NCBI GenBank assembly: GCA_963978545.1
Contig: OZ021727.1
Location: 58,726,487-58,790,486 of the forward strand
Length of the DNA: 64,000 nucleotides
Direction of reading: 5' to 3'
Source: Linyphia triangularis
Taxonomy: Eukaryota > Arthropoda > Arachnida > Araneae > Linyphiidae
The position numbers and the translations under genes are program-made. Positions 49,601 through 64,000 of the stretch are shown here, piece after piece; the first letter of the stretch is position 1, and each line of letters opens with the position of its first letter. The notes beneath the pieces are model-generated. The model was not told where the DNA came from, ran no database searches, and saw only the letters and a program-made list of their open reading frames with translations.

Positions 49601-52600
49601 TGTAGAATTTGTATGTTTGGTGTTCTAATAAGGTGGTAAAGCACTTTGTTTCATTATTTAGGCGAAAAGTAAAGTTTTTTAATCGTAATTTTTTTTTTCA
49701 GTTACTAAATTAAAGCCGCACAATAAATAAATTTGGAAGAAGTTTTTGTAAAAAGACAATACTTATGTGATCATCTTAAACAATTTCTTAGGTTCTATCA
49801 GGGAACATAAAAAAACCCTATAGATTCGTCTTATTTGTTTGTTTTTTAAATAAAAACAATAAGAAACATTATTTACACAATATTTTTCAGGAAATTTGAA
49901 TATAAAATTGAATTTTTTTAAAATCAATAATGAACTCTTATATGGCAAATTTTTTGTATTTTCCATATTTATTCGTTGAATTTTTAAATTTCTTATTTCA
50001 GACTTAAGTTGTGTAACATAATAAGTAAACTTATATTTAGAAACTATATTTTGTTTCTTTATAAAAGTACTAAAATGAAAAACTTAGTATTACTCCTGAA
50101 TGTTTTGTAATTGAACCTTTAAATGATATGTGCATCTGTCATTATAGTTAAGTGTGTTTATGCAAATATACGTTTATTTATTAATTCTTTTTTATTTTTT
50201 ATTTTGATAAAATACTCGTATTTAGAATGGAATTATCTTTATATTTTATAAAGGCAGATTATTTTTGACAGAATTTGGGTTTTATGTTTTTTACACAATT
50301 CTAAAACTGTTTTGAAGAAGTTAATTTGAAAGCACATAATGAACTCCTAAATACAATTCAAACCATTTGGCACCATTAACGATAAAAGTTTTACTCGAAA
50401 AATATCTCCCATGTGTATTCTGCAGAACATTAGAACTTCTAATTCAGACTCTTATTTTTTATACTAGATTAGCTCATACTAGATTCCCATTCGTCCATAA
50501 ATCTTTTTCAACAGACACCAAGCCTACGCAACTCAACGTGAAAAACGTGAGCATATACCCATCTACCCTTACTACTAATCAGTTTTCATTTCTTTTTCTC
50601 GCATCTCTGTTTATTTTAGACGCAAGCTGATCATCACCCCAGGGATCCCAGATTAAAAAAAAAATCTTGAGAAGATGGAGAGCAACGATATAAATCAGGT
50701 TTTCTTCAATTCATAATCCCCTTCGGTCGGGGGTCCATGGAAAATGGAGTGGAGCTTCTTTTGCTTCTAAGCTTTCGGCTTTGGCATTAAAAAGTGTGAT
50801 CCGAAGGCTGAAGCAGTAATTTATATGGGGATCACTAACTGCTCTTTTTTTAGTTTTGTTTGGCGAGATCTGCAGACTAGTTGGCGTGAAGCGGTTGTTA
50901 AAGCGAGGAAGTTGAGAAAGTGGGGTCGGCTATCCATCAAGTTGGTTGTATTAATGCATCACTTATGGGGATGAAAGTTTGATATATGAAATGATATGCA
51001 TGAGAAGTAATGTTGGGTATAATATATTAAAAATTTGCTTTTTTTTGCTTATGGAAGACATATGCTTTTTTGCATTTGTTAAAACTCTATATCTTTAAAG
51101 AATATTTTCATGCATGATATGTTTAAGAAAAGATAATTTGTGTTATTTTTTAAAATTTTTTTTGTATCGAAAATAAAAAAGTTCAACGGCTGTGGGTGTT
51201 AAAGCGAATTATGTATATATATCTATGATATTGGATAATTTTGCTTTTTTCATAATATATTAATTAAAAATTTCATTTTTCAAATAAATTGTATACTTAT
51301 TTTGCTCTAACTAACTCTTTTGGAAAGAATAATGATTTTTAAATTCAATTATAAAGTTAAGTTTATATGATTACTTTAAACTTGCTAGCCTGCTATTGAA
51401 ACACTCCCTATTTCTTAATTCTCACATAAATTCAACGTATTCATTTCGACACACGAGCATAGGGATAGCCATAACATTAATAGAACTAACACACTTGCCA
51501 ATATCATTCAACACTTGCCAATCCCGAAGTGGGCCATTGTAGACAGGCCATTGCTACGGATCTTTGTCAACCTTGTCCAGTGATGGGTAAAATATACTGG
51601 AAGTTTTCAAATGTTAATGCAGACTTTTAAAATTGAAATATATTCTTATAAGAAAGGACGGAGGGGTAGAAAATGTGCCTTTTGATGGTTTTGACATGTT
51701 TATTTTTTAAAAAATCGTGTATTTTGAACGATGTTAGAGTTTCGGTATGGATGGGCCAATTTTCCCAGAACCCCTGTTTTTGATAATGGCCAGTACAACT
51801 GTACTGTCTGGGAATATTTGTAAAAGTAAGCATGAAAATACTGCAAATTAACAAAGTATGTAATGAATTCTTTTGCATGAATATTTAAAATATTATTATT
51901 CAGGTTGTGTTAAAATATCCTACCGATAAATTACAGTATGGCCATAAAATAATGTCCCAGTTATAAATTTTAATAATATTTAATTTGTGTAATTTATGTA
52001 AGCAGATGTTTTATTATGAATTTAATAGTGAAAGAAAAACTAGATTAGTTTATCTTCAATATAATTTATGATTTATTGTAAATAAACTAAATTAAACTGT
52101 TATAATATATCATTGATTTAGAATTTTTTTTTATTAACACCCTGTTTAATTCACACTTTTCATATTTTGTTTTTAAAAGTATTTATTTATACCTTTCTTT
52201 ATCATCTATCTGAACACAACAACAGCATTATCCTAAACGAATGTAATCTTTAAATTTAATTACTTATCTCAAATATTTACACCTTAGAACATCAAATAGT
52301 GATGCTCACAAAATAACAATGGTCGTCAACAACGATTATTATTCATTTACAGCGTTTCCAATTGTGTGAATATCCATTCATTTCTCTGAAATATCATTAC
52401 TACATTACCTTTATCAATTCAATAATGGCGATCTTGATACCATTAGACGTTCCTCTCTATCCAATACAAACATCTATCATTTACGTATTAAGGACCCTAT
52501 TTTCGGAAGAATGATCCTGCCACAGATAAAAATTGTAGTTATTAGATATCTATTGTGATTTGAACTATCAATTTTCTTTCCACTATATCTTTTAGGAATG

Positions 52601-53699
52601 ATACCCACTATCAATTATATAGGTCTTTGGGAAATTAATATGAGGTGGATAGGTTGAAACTATTTATAATCCTAGCAGCTTTCATTTATATATCGTGTTG
52701 CTTTTGTACAAATTCCTATCCTTTGATATTATATCCATTCATCATCTTTCTGAAGTTTAACGTTAACAGAAATAGGTGTGCTTTTCAATTGTTTGGATTA
52801 TTTAAGTATTTTTAAGCTTAAAGTAAGCTTACGGAAAGAGAAAATTTCTCTAGAAAGTGCGGTTTCGGAATATATATAGTAGAATAAGCAGATTTACTGA
52901 AGAAATATAACTGGAATATACATATTTCCTTAATATTTTCGAATTTCAAATTCATAAATAATAAGGTATATGGATTATTCTTTTGATAATTTGAGCTTGT
53001 GACCTGTCGAATATTTTATTTAATTTTCTATTTTTTTATCGGAAATTCGTCATGTACTGTGAAGTAAACTAGGGTGTAATAACTTATAGAATATCAATAA
53101 TATATTAAACATTTTGTTATTGTCTCACAAAAAAGTTAAGTGCATTGGATAATTTAAAAATGTAATCAGAAAGATTTTACAATATCTATGAAAATTCAAA
53201 TGTTTGGTCAGAAATATTATTTTTATTATTTTTTTTACGTAATTTGAAGAAACAAGAAAAATTATTTTTTAAAAATAAACTTCAATAATATTTAATTTTT
53301 TTAACGGTAATTCAAAGTTTTAATACTAATTTAAAAGCCTTTCACAAACCTCTCAAAATCTTGATAGATGATTATTATATGAATTTTTTTTAATGTTTAG
53401 TCATAATTACAAACGAATTTAATTAATTATTAAAATACCTTTGAATGTCTAAATGCAGAAAAAAAAAATACGAAGCCAACCTTTTAATAGAAATTTATTG
53501 ATACATACCATTGAATTACTGATATCTAACCTTTTCTACATTTAAATACATTTTTACTAAACTACGTCAGCTTCGAAGAAACACATTTGAATACGCCGCA
53601 ATTATTTGGAAAAAAAAATGAACCAATGACCGTAATGCTAAATTTCATTTAAAACATTTTACCACACACAATCCTTCAAGTCCAAATAATTCTTTCGTA

Positions 53700-54100
53700 A
53701 GTAAACTAAGACGTCACGCTCAATGTGGACCCATCAACCTGCAAACGCGCTCAGTTAGGCAGAATTAACTAAGCAGTTAATTTTGTTAAAAAAAAGTTAT
53801 TTTTTCCTCTCTCCCTGATCCGGCGGATAATTTATCGGTAACGCAATTTCTTTCGCGACACCGGTCTTAGCGTTTTTTCCCCTCTTCTGCGTCCTTAAGT
53901 TAATTAATTAATGAAATTAATGCTTTGGCTTGCTTCTAAGATTCATAGTACCACCTGCGGTAAACAGGGAGATTTAGCGCACGGATCGTTTTTCGGCCTG
54001 CAAGTTAGATTAGAAGGGGCGGGTGTTATGCAGTTACAAATTGATTAACGAAGACCAGGTAACTTGGGAGAGATAAACGTGTATTCCCTGGTCAACAGTT
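53700..54100. promoter_or_regulatory. GC-richer island with TAATTA cluster
   Basis: Unique-looking sequence with GATCCGGCGGATAA, a TTAATTAATTAATGAAATTAA cluster (split here for reading: homeodomain-type sites from about 53898), and ACCACCTGCGG (E-box-like CACCTG). No coding frame is convincing. Candidate intronic enhancer, by composition only. Confidence 0.2.
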
Positions 54101-54960
54101 TCGTGCTGTACTCGGGAAAACTTCATGCACGTGCATTGTTTTAACATAATGTATAAGACAGTTTATCTGATCAGAGCTCCAAGAGATGGATGGCTATTCT
54201 GGGAAGACTTAATTTACGTCTATTAAAGTCAAGCACGGGATAACTTCTGATGTTTCGTATAAGGTTGGGGTGGTAAATGTGTTTCCATTAGCTGATTACC
54301 CTTATTAGATACAGCTCTAAAAATTGTATAAGAAGTTTTCAGTTTGCTTTTATAAACTGGATGGATCTGGATTCTGTGTTGGAATTTGCTTTGCACGTTT
54401 GATACTGTTGGGATGCATTGGAGATATTTTTGGTGACGATCTTAATAGGGTACTGGAGCATCGTTTTGTAAAGATATCGACTCCAGAAAACAGTCGTAAG
54501 AGAAAGGCGGGAATGCCAAAGAAGTCATTCAAAGGAAAAGGATCGCGCATTTTCATTATCTAGAATGAGATTGTAATCCTCCCTCCAAAAAAAGAACTCC
54601 CATAAAGTAGAGCATCAAACGACATGGGACTATCTGTTACAATCACCTCACAAAATCTCACACAATCTAATCACTTTGAAATAATAGACCCCAGAGCATT
54701 AGAATTGGTTTGTAACCGTTAATTCTAAGCTAGTCGAGCTTTTGTCTCTAAAACATGAGTCAGGGTTTCAGGTAACACTTTCAAAGTTTTGCCTCACAAG
54801 CTTGGTTCATTATGCATGTACTAGTCTTTAAGCAATGTTAATTTTTGCAATAGTTATTTAATATAACTACGTTTTTTTAAATGTGTTCATGAATTTTACT
54901 TGAATCTAAGAACACTAAATGTATAGTTTATAGTATCTATAAATTATTCAAAGAAAAAAT

Positions 54961-55011
54961 TTACTGAAACAATAAATTTACTGAAACAATAAATTTACTG
55001 AAACAATAAAT
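54961..55011. repeat. 17-bp minisatellite, three perfect units
   Basis: TTACTGAAACAATAAAT three times without change, followed by a partial fourth. Confidence 0.9.
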
Positions 55012-58000
55012 GTACTAATGTAAAGTTACAGACAAGTGAATTTAATTAATCTTGTTGAAATTGATAAGTAGTATAAGATGAGATGAAATGTGAAATAAAC
55101 AAAACGTGCTTCTTATTGAAATAAAATGAAACGTAAACTGAAATTTACATTTTATTTTCCACTTTGCATGACCGATAAAACGTACGTTAAGTCGTAGTGT
55201 GAAAAAGGTTTCACAGTTATTTCATTTTATTTTTTTACATAAATATCATTTTTAAGGTGTTTACTGTTATTTAATTAAGGCTTTTTTTGCAATAATATTT
55301 AGATTGGTAAATAAAAAAATACTTATTCTTTCAGAAATCAAGAGCATAAGAGTCGGTTCATTATTAAGCAAAAACGTTGCACCTATTTGTTGTCATAATC
55401 GTACAACTGGTTTCTTTTTTTATTTAACATGCTGAAAAAACGTTTACAAATGCTGTTTTACAGGTACATCAAAAAAGATTCTTGACAATTATTAAATGCT
55501 TCTTTCTGTGAACAATTGTGAATTCTTTGAAAATGCTAATTATAAACCCTTTAAAGTTCTACAATAGCCAATTAACTTTAAACAATATTACATGTATAAA
55601 TAAAACATATCCATAAATTTTAAAATAACAAAAATTTGTTTAAAATATTAAAAACAATTTTAAAATGTATTTAAAATCTATCTATATTTATGTTTGTAAT
55701 GATACTTTCATCATACACCTCACTCAGCTAAGACGAAAATGGGATTCCAACCCGATCTCATATCTCCCTCTAGGACAATCTCACTAGAGTCATTTATTAA
55801 AAGAAATTACCTCGAAACAAAACGTAAATTCTCATCTCCCCGCGACTACGACTCTGGACATTAGATCACGAGACAGAAAAAAGTCGGTAATTACTTCCCA
55901 TCTTGACAGCAGTAAAATGACTGCGGTAGATCTAGTGAAAAAAAAAATAAAAAAATACAGCCATAAGAAACAAACTGCTCTAACGGGAAAATAACGGAAC
56001 AATCTCCTCTTATGAAGTTAACGTCTTTTTTATGTGTTTCATTCGCATCAGGTCCGAAGAAGACGATGTGCTAAAATGAGATGCTAGTTGATAATAGTGG
56101 GGCAGGACATGAGGGACTGTGGATGTGACGGTCTCTTTAATGTTTTCTGTGTGAGGTTACGAGTATAGGATTAGTTTTGATGTTTGTTGTTTGTTTCTTC
56201 ATCTGTGTGGGGAGGCAATATGTGCCTAACAAATGGCTTTTGGGTCATATAAGTTTTACTTTCTCTTTCTGTTGGATTTCTGAATTTACCCCCAAAGAAA
56301 AATTTATCACTGGCCACTTGTGATGCTTATTACATGCTTTTTCTCAGATCGCTCTGATGTATTGTAGCATACTGAAAGTTAATTTTTACGAATTGTCTTA
56401 CCAGAACTGAACTTAATTTACATACGTAAATGCAATTATCATATAATTTTGTACTATAATAATTAATTAATAAATAACTCTTAAATAATTAAAAATAATA
56501 AGTTCTGTGGTGGTGCACGGTTTCGCTACGACTGCGGACTCCGATTTAGAATAGACAGTGTTGAACTCTCACTCTCTTTCTCTCAGGTACTTTGATTTGG
56601 GTGCGCTGGTGGAACTTACCTTTTAGCGTTGTAGTAAAAATGTGCTCTTAAGGTAGTATATTTATTTCGAGTCTGATTATTAAGCTACCAAAGTATTCGA
56701 ATTATAAATTGTCTTTGATAGATAGCGCTAGTAAATTACTTCGGAAACGTCATAGTTGATAGAATTCAAATCCTGGAGGACTTTGAGGTTTTTCTTCAAG
56801 TATGCTAGTTTTGCATTTGCTTTTTTGTAAAAGTAGTTTGTTGTCATAAATGTATGTGTGAATTTATACGTTTACTTGCTTCACTTGGTATTATAATTGT
56901 TGCCATAAAATTTTTTAAGTTGGAATCCAGTACACTTCTACATGTGGTTAAAACAATACTTACACTAATAACAGATACTTTAATAGTAATTGGAGATTAA
57001 AAAGTAGATGAGTAAAAAATACATTTAATTTGCCTATCTACAAAAAACTAAAAAATAATTTATTTCTTTGTGACTACTTTTAAAAATTTACTGAAAATAC
57101 TATTTTTGTTACTTCTCAAAATTAAGAGTAGTGCGCTGGCATAAACATTGGGAAAATATGAAGTGCACATCACGCTTTTAGTTTCGATTTTATAATATTT
57201 TTAGGTTTCCTTTTGGTCCAGTAAAATATCCAATACCGATTCAAAAGTAGCCGGAGAGGCAAATCTGACAAAATGCCCGGGACAGATGTGTCAAATGGTT
57301 TTAAATTAAATTATTTTTATATGCCAGTTATTACATTATGTGTATCTCGGGTTGCTAAGACAATATTTTTAAACACCACTGTAGAAATGCAGCATATTTC
57401 TTGAATCCAGTAGTAATTAATCATTAAAGGGAGTGTCACAGTTACGAGACAAGCACGTTTGTGTTAATTTTGTTGCGACTTCATAAGTTGAAAACGAAAA
57501 GTTTCAGTTTCAAACTCATATTTTCAGATTAAATTAAATTAACTTAAATTAAATTCACTGCTTTCAAAAAGAAATAATCCCAGAAATTAATCTAAAAAGA
57601 ACTTAAGGAAAAAAGTGTATTAGGAAATAACTTTGATACGTTAATAAAAGTATACGTTACTTAAGGTAACAATGCAAAAATTCATGTAAAAGATAAAACT
57701 CATACAAATATGTTCAATTAAATTAGTAATCATATAATATGAAATCGATTAATTAGTGAATAAAATGTCGGTTTTATTTAAATCTGTTTAAGCACGTTGA
57801 TTAATGGACAATTAAAGGAAAACATAAATTATTATTCCGAGTCTTATAATAACAAATATATTTTTACAGATACAAGTTTAATATTGAAATTTGTAAAAAT
57901 TGTAAGCAGTTGAATATACTTATATTAATCTATTTACCGCTTAATAAATGCTAGTAACTGAAAACGAAAATCGAATAAAATATTTAATAAGGGTGATTTA

Positions 58001-58076
58001 AAAAATTGATGAAATTTTAAAAGTAAGAATATACATTATTACGCTCAATTCCTTAAAAAGTTAATTTTTACCTCCT

Positions 58077-58112
58077 CTGGTTATGATGAGGTCCATTCCT
58101 CATCATAACCAG
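58077..58112. repeat. perfect 15-bp hairpin
   Basis: CTGGTTATGATGAGG (58077-58091) and its exact reverse complement (58098-58112) are separated by a 6-base loop. Stable in DNA or RNA. No terminator or miRNA claim is made; the stem is short for a miRNA precursor. Confidence 0.7.
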
Positions 58113-58693
58113 AAGAATAAATTATGCATTAAATACTGAATCATTTCTTCCTTGCATAGACAAAGGAGGGGAGGGGGTATTATTTATCACTAGAACCAAC
58201 TTCTATATTAGCAATGAAGTATATAAGAACATCTGATCAAAATAAAAACCAATTTTTCGTTTCAATGAAAATAATTTTACAAATCAAAATAATAGTCATT
58301 GCAAGTTAACGAAGATATAAAATAAATATTTCTAAAACCATTGACTCTTCGAATTTCGATACCCAGCAAAAATTCTAAAAATATATTAAGAATTATTCCA
58401 TGAAAATTTTTATTGAAATTGATCCAGCTGTTCACTAACGGTAACTTTTCTGTCTTAATAAAGTTCTTTATTAACTATTACATACATTTGAGCAGTTTAG
58501 AGAATATTGAAGAGTACATGGATAAGCAACTGAGATACTTAAGTCTAAAGGGTCATCTGCCTAAAAATAAATTAAAAACTTTTTTTGAAGTCTTCGACAT
58601 CATTTATCGCAACATCTGGAGCCCTCGAACATACGCTTGATTGAAGACTTTATTAACGAAGCATCTCATCAGAACTCTTAAAATTAATTCATC

Positions 58694-58720
58694 AATATCC
58701 ATTCACCAAGAATGGATATT
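58694..58720. repeat. perfect 11-bp hairpin
   Basis: AATATCCATTC and GAATGGATATT around a 5-base loop, about 0.6 kb from the hairpin at 58077. Function unknown. Confidence 0.6.
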
Positions 58721-59584
58721 AATAAGGATGATTTACAGTGCATTGATTGACTGTAAGCTTGGCCCTAATTAATTTTAGAAATTTCGGAGTCAAGTTCTTT
58801 GTTCTAATGACCTAGGAATGGCATGGAATTCTTTATTGCTCCCTTCATAATGAGTATTTTGGGTAAGATTAATAAAGTTTTTCTGAATTAGTAGTAAGGC
58901 TGTGATTTCAATAAATTAAAAAATGTAATGATGATTAAAAAATTAATGAAATATTATATCTAGGAAAAAATTAAGCTTCATGAGGAATATTTGGGTGAAA
59001 TGACTTATTTTTTTGTATATTGCTTTTTAAAAATAATGCATTACAATTTTTAATTAAAATAACGTTTAAAAACTTTTAAAAATACTATGTTCATGTATTT
59101 TTTTTCCCTGAAACTAGTTTATTATATTTTGAGATGATCTTTTTCAGTGGGTTAAAATTTTCTTGCGGAGATTAGTTTTGAGTTATTCTGCTGTAATTGT
59201 ATTATGAGCTTTATTTATTTCGCCATTTAAATCTTTATTCAAGGATGGTATGATTCAGTGACGTAAGTGGAATTTAACTGCGAAACTTGTTTTAAGAAAT
59301 GAAACTCCATTCATGGCTTTTTGGTCAAAGAGTGGAGGAAATATTTAAGTTATTTTAAAGTTTTTAAACGATTGTTGAGTGGTGTAAGATAATGAAAATT
59401 TTAATAATATATAAATGATATTGAATTGTCGGTGATCTAGTTGAAAAAAATATTTCTTGAAAACATGTTTGTTACTCACGTGTTCATACATACATTTCTA
59501 GACCGGAATCGTACCAATAAGTAGTATAAAACCTTATATCATACTACCAATTACAATAATTAACATTTGAAAATACACGATTTG

Positions 59585-59603
59585 AAAAAAAAAAAAAAAA
59601 AAA
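59585..59603. repeat. poly(A) tract, 19 bp
   Basis: Uninterrupted A run on the plus strand. Confidence 0.9.
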
Positions 59604-62600
59604 GAAAACATTTTAAAACTATCACAAAACATATTTTTTACACCTCTATCCTTTCTCATAACACTATACTTCAATTTTAAACTCTGCACCAACATTTCAA
59701 AACTTCTGATATATTTTATCCAGTACTGGTCTAGATTAACCAAGATTCATAACAGATGCCAGTCTATTTTGGGATTGGCCAGTGGATTTGCATAAGTACA
59801 GAATTTAAAATGAACTTTATTAAGTGCAAATTAATCCATTTCGAAATAAAAATTTTTAATTTGAAAAAGTCGATAAAATAAGATGAATTAAAAACTATTA
59901 AACATACAAAGGCATTATATTCCTAAAAACTCTTAAAAAAAAATTCCGAACTTTTTTTAAACACAAACTTAAGTTTTATTGTATCTAGTTGAGCTAAATA
60001 TATCTCGAAACAAAATTAATATCTTGTTTCGAAGTATTAAAATATTTTAAGTAGTTTTGTCTCAAGAAATCAAAACTACTTAAAATCAGAATTACAACAG
60101 GAACACCAAAGAGAGCTATGGAAAGAAGCTGTCACAAATCCAATCTTAATCAGCGTATACCTTACGCTCCTACAGTTTTAGCACTTTTCGTCCCCAAAGC
60201 TCAACGTACCAGAACTTTCTGGAGATGCGATATTACCCTACCACCCGTGGTTTACCAGCGGTATTCGAGGAGCCTTAATGCCGGTTGCTCTGCTGGAAGA
60301 TACTGGGACACTTTGGTAGAAGGAAAAGGAAAAAAAAATATGGGAAAGTAAAATAAAAATAATAAGAGAAATTTTATTATCTCCAAAAGCCAAAAAGGCA
60401 TAAAAAGGGAGGAAATCCTGACTTCTTCGGGCAAGAAAAAGAAAATAAATGTTAAGAACTATACAGGGATTCTTCACAAAAATTTAAAAAATTTCTCCGG
60501 TATGGGATTTGATAGGGGAATGATTTTTAGCACACAAGTGCAGCTGGAAATCATTAAATTGATAAATGCATTTCCGTACTTGAAAGAAAATTTTAAGTTT
60601 TTTTTCTGACCTAGAGTTTTGCTCTGAAAGATCTTCAGTGTATTTTTGTTGATTTGTAAGTTCTGAAAAGGAGGTTAAACTAAAAATGGTGGTAAATTAT
60701 CATCAATGGTTTGTAAAAATTGCGCATGTAATTCATGTAGCATGTTAACATGTAGTTTTGATGTTAAAATATATCTTTAAGTGAGTTTGTCTAAATATTA
60801 AATGAGTTAAATTCAAAGTGATCGAATTTTGAATATAAATTGTGGTTATTGAAAGTAAAATGAATCTGAATAAATATAGATTTCTATTGAACAGTTTCGA
60901 AATCTTCCTGTAATTTATTGAATTATGGTTATTTTATTGATACACTTTTTTTAACTATATAAAAAGGATTATCTTTCATAAGAATGATTTTTACTTTGTA
61001 GTTGGAATAAAATGCCATACAAACAAAAAATTAGCTATATAAATGTGATATGCCTATTGAACTACAATGCAATTAAAAAAAGAAATGCCGAAGGATGAGT
61101 GTATTCTACTTTTAAAATCCCAAAGAGGCAATTTCTCATTAGAACAAATACATTTAATTATTATGAAAAGAACATTTTTAAAATAGCGGATTGAGCTGCT
61201 TTTGCATGAAATACAAAATTTCGAAACGCAGTTTTACATGCAAGGAAATAATTATTTAACACTCATAATTAATTATTTAAAAATTATATATACATATTAC
61301 AAACTCTTCCTTTCATTTATATAAAGCTTGATTATCAAAAGTTTCATAAAGGACGTTAACTTAAAATAATAAAATTTTCATTGAGATTTAAAATATAATA
61401 CTATACGATTCCTATTTTGAAAATAAAGTATTCTTTTAAGGAACCAGTTCTATATAATTCCAATTTCTTTCCTTCATCAAATAAAAACGTGCCGTCTTAG
61501 GGAATGCAGTTCCATATACCTCAATCCAAAACCTATAACACCAATAGAATACTAAAACCTCCAAACCTTCATTCAAACCATAGCAATTCTTTGATTTCCC
61601 CTCGCTCTCGATCATGGCTGGGATATACGCCAGTATCACAGAAGGCAGTCATAGAGCCCATGATCCAGTATCAGATATGGCATCCCATGACCACCCCAGA
61701 TTGGATGGCACGCCATTCCATCCTCTCCGAATCCCTTTCGGCTCTTGCGCCTCAATCCTCATCTTTTTTCTTCTCTCCCCTTTCCCTCTCTCTATCTCTT
61801 CCCAACGTCATTACAGCATTTTACGGACCTGGAGGTGGTGTTAAAGTTTGACCTCAGTCAATAAGATGGGGATGAGCGAGATCACAACATCTTCCAGAGG
61901 AAGAATTGGGATCAGCTCTCGTGATTTTGTGTTCGCGGTTTGTTTCCGAAAACGATGTTTTGAAAGGGGAGTATAGGATGAAGAGAGGATTGTCATAGGT
62001 TATATTTGTAGGGTTATGCAAAAATGCATGTTGAGTTGAAAATTGTCGTGAAAAATTTGTTATTTGATAGTACAACTAATTTGAAGCATTCCTTTTTAAG
62101 TATTTTAAACAATCTATATTCATGATATTTGAAGCATTTTAATATTCTTTCTATATTCAATTGAAATTGAAATATAAGATGGTACTATAATTATAGCATC
62201 ATGTTTAATGTATAAGCCTATTAAGAATATAGAAGAATAATGAGGTTTTACTGAGTCTCACTTCCAATTTTCTAAATAACTTTAAATAAATTAGTATGTC
62301 TTATAAAAAAGAAAACTTAAAATGATGACAATAACCAGTTATAAATAATAAAAATTGTAATGAGGGGAATAACAAAAGACACAAATGTTAAAGAAATTGT
62401 AGTTATGTTTAGTTTCTAGAGAACAGTTTCATGGTAGATGTATTAGGGATTCCAGTTTCAATTAGAGATTTTTTTTTATTTCCATGGCAAAAGGGACACC
62501 AAAGTGCAATATAGTGTCAAAACAACAATATCTGGATTACAGTCTTACGATAAGACATGCTGTAACTGCTGCGCACTTATTTCTGGTAGGTAAGAACAAA

Positions 62601-64000
62601 AAGGATTCTTGTTTTAAATAATATTCAATTGTTATTTTAGCACTGATATTAACCAGCAATTAGTTATATTAACTTAAGATTTGCCAAACCTAAGCAGACA
62701 TTTTTTGCTTAGTATTGTATGAGCATTGATGAGGTTTCAGTGTGTGAAAGGACGAGTCCATGTTTCAAGTACTACTCCATGAAATCATTACTTATTACGA
62801 GTATTCATTATTCAGAAGACTTGAAAAAATAAAACATAGTGTTATACTAAATTATAAAATATATTGAGAATTCTATGGCTTTAAAATGCACTTAAATACC
62901 AGAAACATTTATTAAGCTAATACTTCAATGCTTATTAATGATAGGAAATCAATAAAACCCTTGTAGTAGAATGAGCATTCTACAGTCTTTACAGTGATGT
63001 TTAAGGCATAACACTAAGTTTGGACAAATGAAATGTTCATGTGAAATGATTTGTACCAGTATACTTTTGTCACGTGCTCCCACAACTATTTTCTAGACAC
63101 ACTAATGTTGCAAGTACAAGTTTTTACTCAAATTATGATATTTGTGATGAACTCTTTTAATAATAGTTTCAGAAATTCATATTTCTAACCTGTCTTTAAA
63201 ATCTTCAATATATCTATCATTATATATGTATGGTGGTTGACGTATGAGATGGCATACTAATGTATAATGGTGTATTTATTTTCATAGTCTCATTTAAACC
63301 CTCTTTTAGCGTTTAAGTGTATGCACATATATCTGAAAATCTTATTTCATGTATACTTTTATTTGAGAAAGAATTCAAAAGACCTTATCAGGTAACTATA
63401 AAATTTATGTTTTTTGTCTTTTCATGACAAAAGATTCTTTTCTTTATAACATCATTTAATCATATATTAAATCAGGAAATATGTTTAGACTTTAACGACA
63501 AAAAATGAGATAAAAGAACGCATCACGTTCCAAAAGAAATTTTTTGGTGACATTGTAAGCGGGGTTTTAGTAATCGAAGCATAGAAATAGGGGGGCTGGA
63601 TAACAGTACTTAAAAGGATTTCAGTGTAAACAGCTTTGATCTATTGATCGTAAATTCACTCATTTTTAATGGATACGCATACATTGCATAAAACACCTTA
63701 TAGGTTCATGTCTGTTATACATTAGTAATGAAGGAGTTCTATTATGCAATAAATATTAAGTGTTTTCTTCATAAGATGAACTATAATAATGTGGACACAA
63801 ACGTAAAGATAAACCAATTGATCAAGTTTAAGGGATTCTACAAATAAAATCTGTAACAATCTTTAATTGTTTCACTAAATATTGTACAGAATTTATGATT
63901 TATTTCATATGTATTGTCACTTAGAACTAACTAGTCTATTTCAAGTTTATTTTTCCAAGAAATATTTTTAAAACCTTAAGACATTCTTATACTTAACTGC

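Noticed and set aside
54324..54563. Sense and antisense frames of 79 and 68 codons over the same segment
   Set aside because: Mirror frames of one another with no recognisable domain or Ig signature.
60118..60351. Open frames on the plus strand near 60.1-60.35 kb (e.g. a stretch reading HPWFTSGIRGALMPVALLED in another frame)
   Set aside because: Two or three frames are open at once because the stretch is GC-richer; no domain, no splice context and no Ig pattern, so a gene cannot be supported.
61504..61851. 115-codon plus-strand frame and GC-richer region
   Set aside because: Ends in low-complexity serine/leucine/phenylalanine from CT-rich DNA, no domain; could be non-coding regulatory sequence but nothing decides it.

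Overview
This is an A+T-rich eukaryotic (arthropod-type) genomic window whose only confident protein-coding content is the middle of one large gene on the minus strand: a Dscam (Down syndrome cell adhesion molecule) family immunoglobulin receptor. Seven short exons, scattered over about 34 kb, spell out immunoglobulin (Ig) domains 2 to 7 in order. Every exon is bounded by AG/GT splice sites and every junction is phase 1. Joined, the exons give 1,734 nt (578 codons) with no stop. The conserved Dscam landmarks are plain: the Ig2 segment CHIPSFV, the Ig2 second half FPSGELYIR, and the Ig4, Ig5 and Ig6 linkers. The signal peptide and Ig1 exons must lie above position 64000, or are too diverged for me to see. 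Ig8 onward lies below position 1.

Layout in gene order (right to left): an upstream intron of at least 28.9 kb (35087-64000); Ig2 first half (34925-35086); Ig2 second half (29398-29550); Ig3 (21026-21319); Ig4 (18568-18837); Ig5 plus first half of Ig6 (16806-17213); Ig6 second half (3849-4010); Ig7 (1406-1690). Long introns, the split Ig2 and Ig6 with unsplit Ig3, and the many MITE-like repeats fit a chelicerate (spider or similar) better than an insect. That taxonomic reading is inference. Where insect and crustacean Dscam genes carry arrays of alternative exons (Ig2 half, Ig3 half, Ig7), I see only one copy of each here.

The introns hold recognisable non-autonomous DNA transposons. These are a hAT-like element with a perfect 8-bp target duplication, a second hAT-like element ending 38 bp from a splice donor, a Tigger/mariner-type MITE, a TA-flanked foldback MITE, a piggyBac-like MITE, two foldback elements that bracket one Dscam exon, and a broken Tc1/mariner transposase. 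There are also microsatellites, minisatellites, a diverged tandem duplication of about 200 bp, and many long homopolymer tracts. Most of the remaining sequence is low-complexity A+T-rich intron with no visible gene. A few GC-richer islands in the upstream intron are plausible regulatory or conserved non-coding DNA, but this cannot be shown from one sequence.

I found no operon, CRISPR array, rRNA, tRNA or convincing new molecular system. The points most worth following up are the uninterrupted run of 1-1 symmetric single-copy exons, the two foldback elements around the Ig5/6 exon, and the strand bias of poly(A) tracts.
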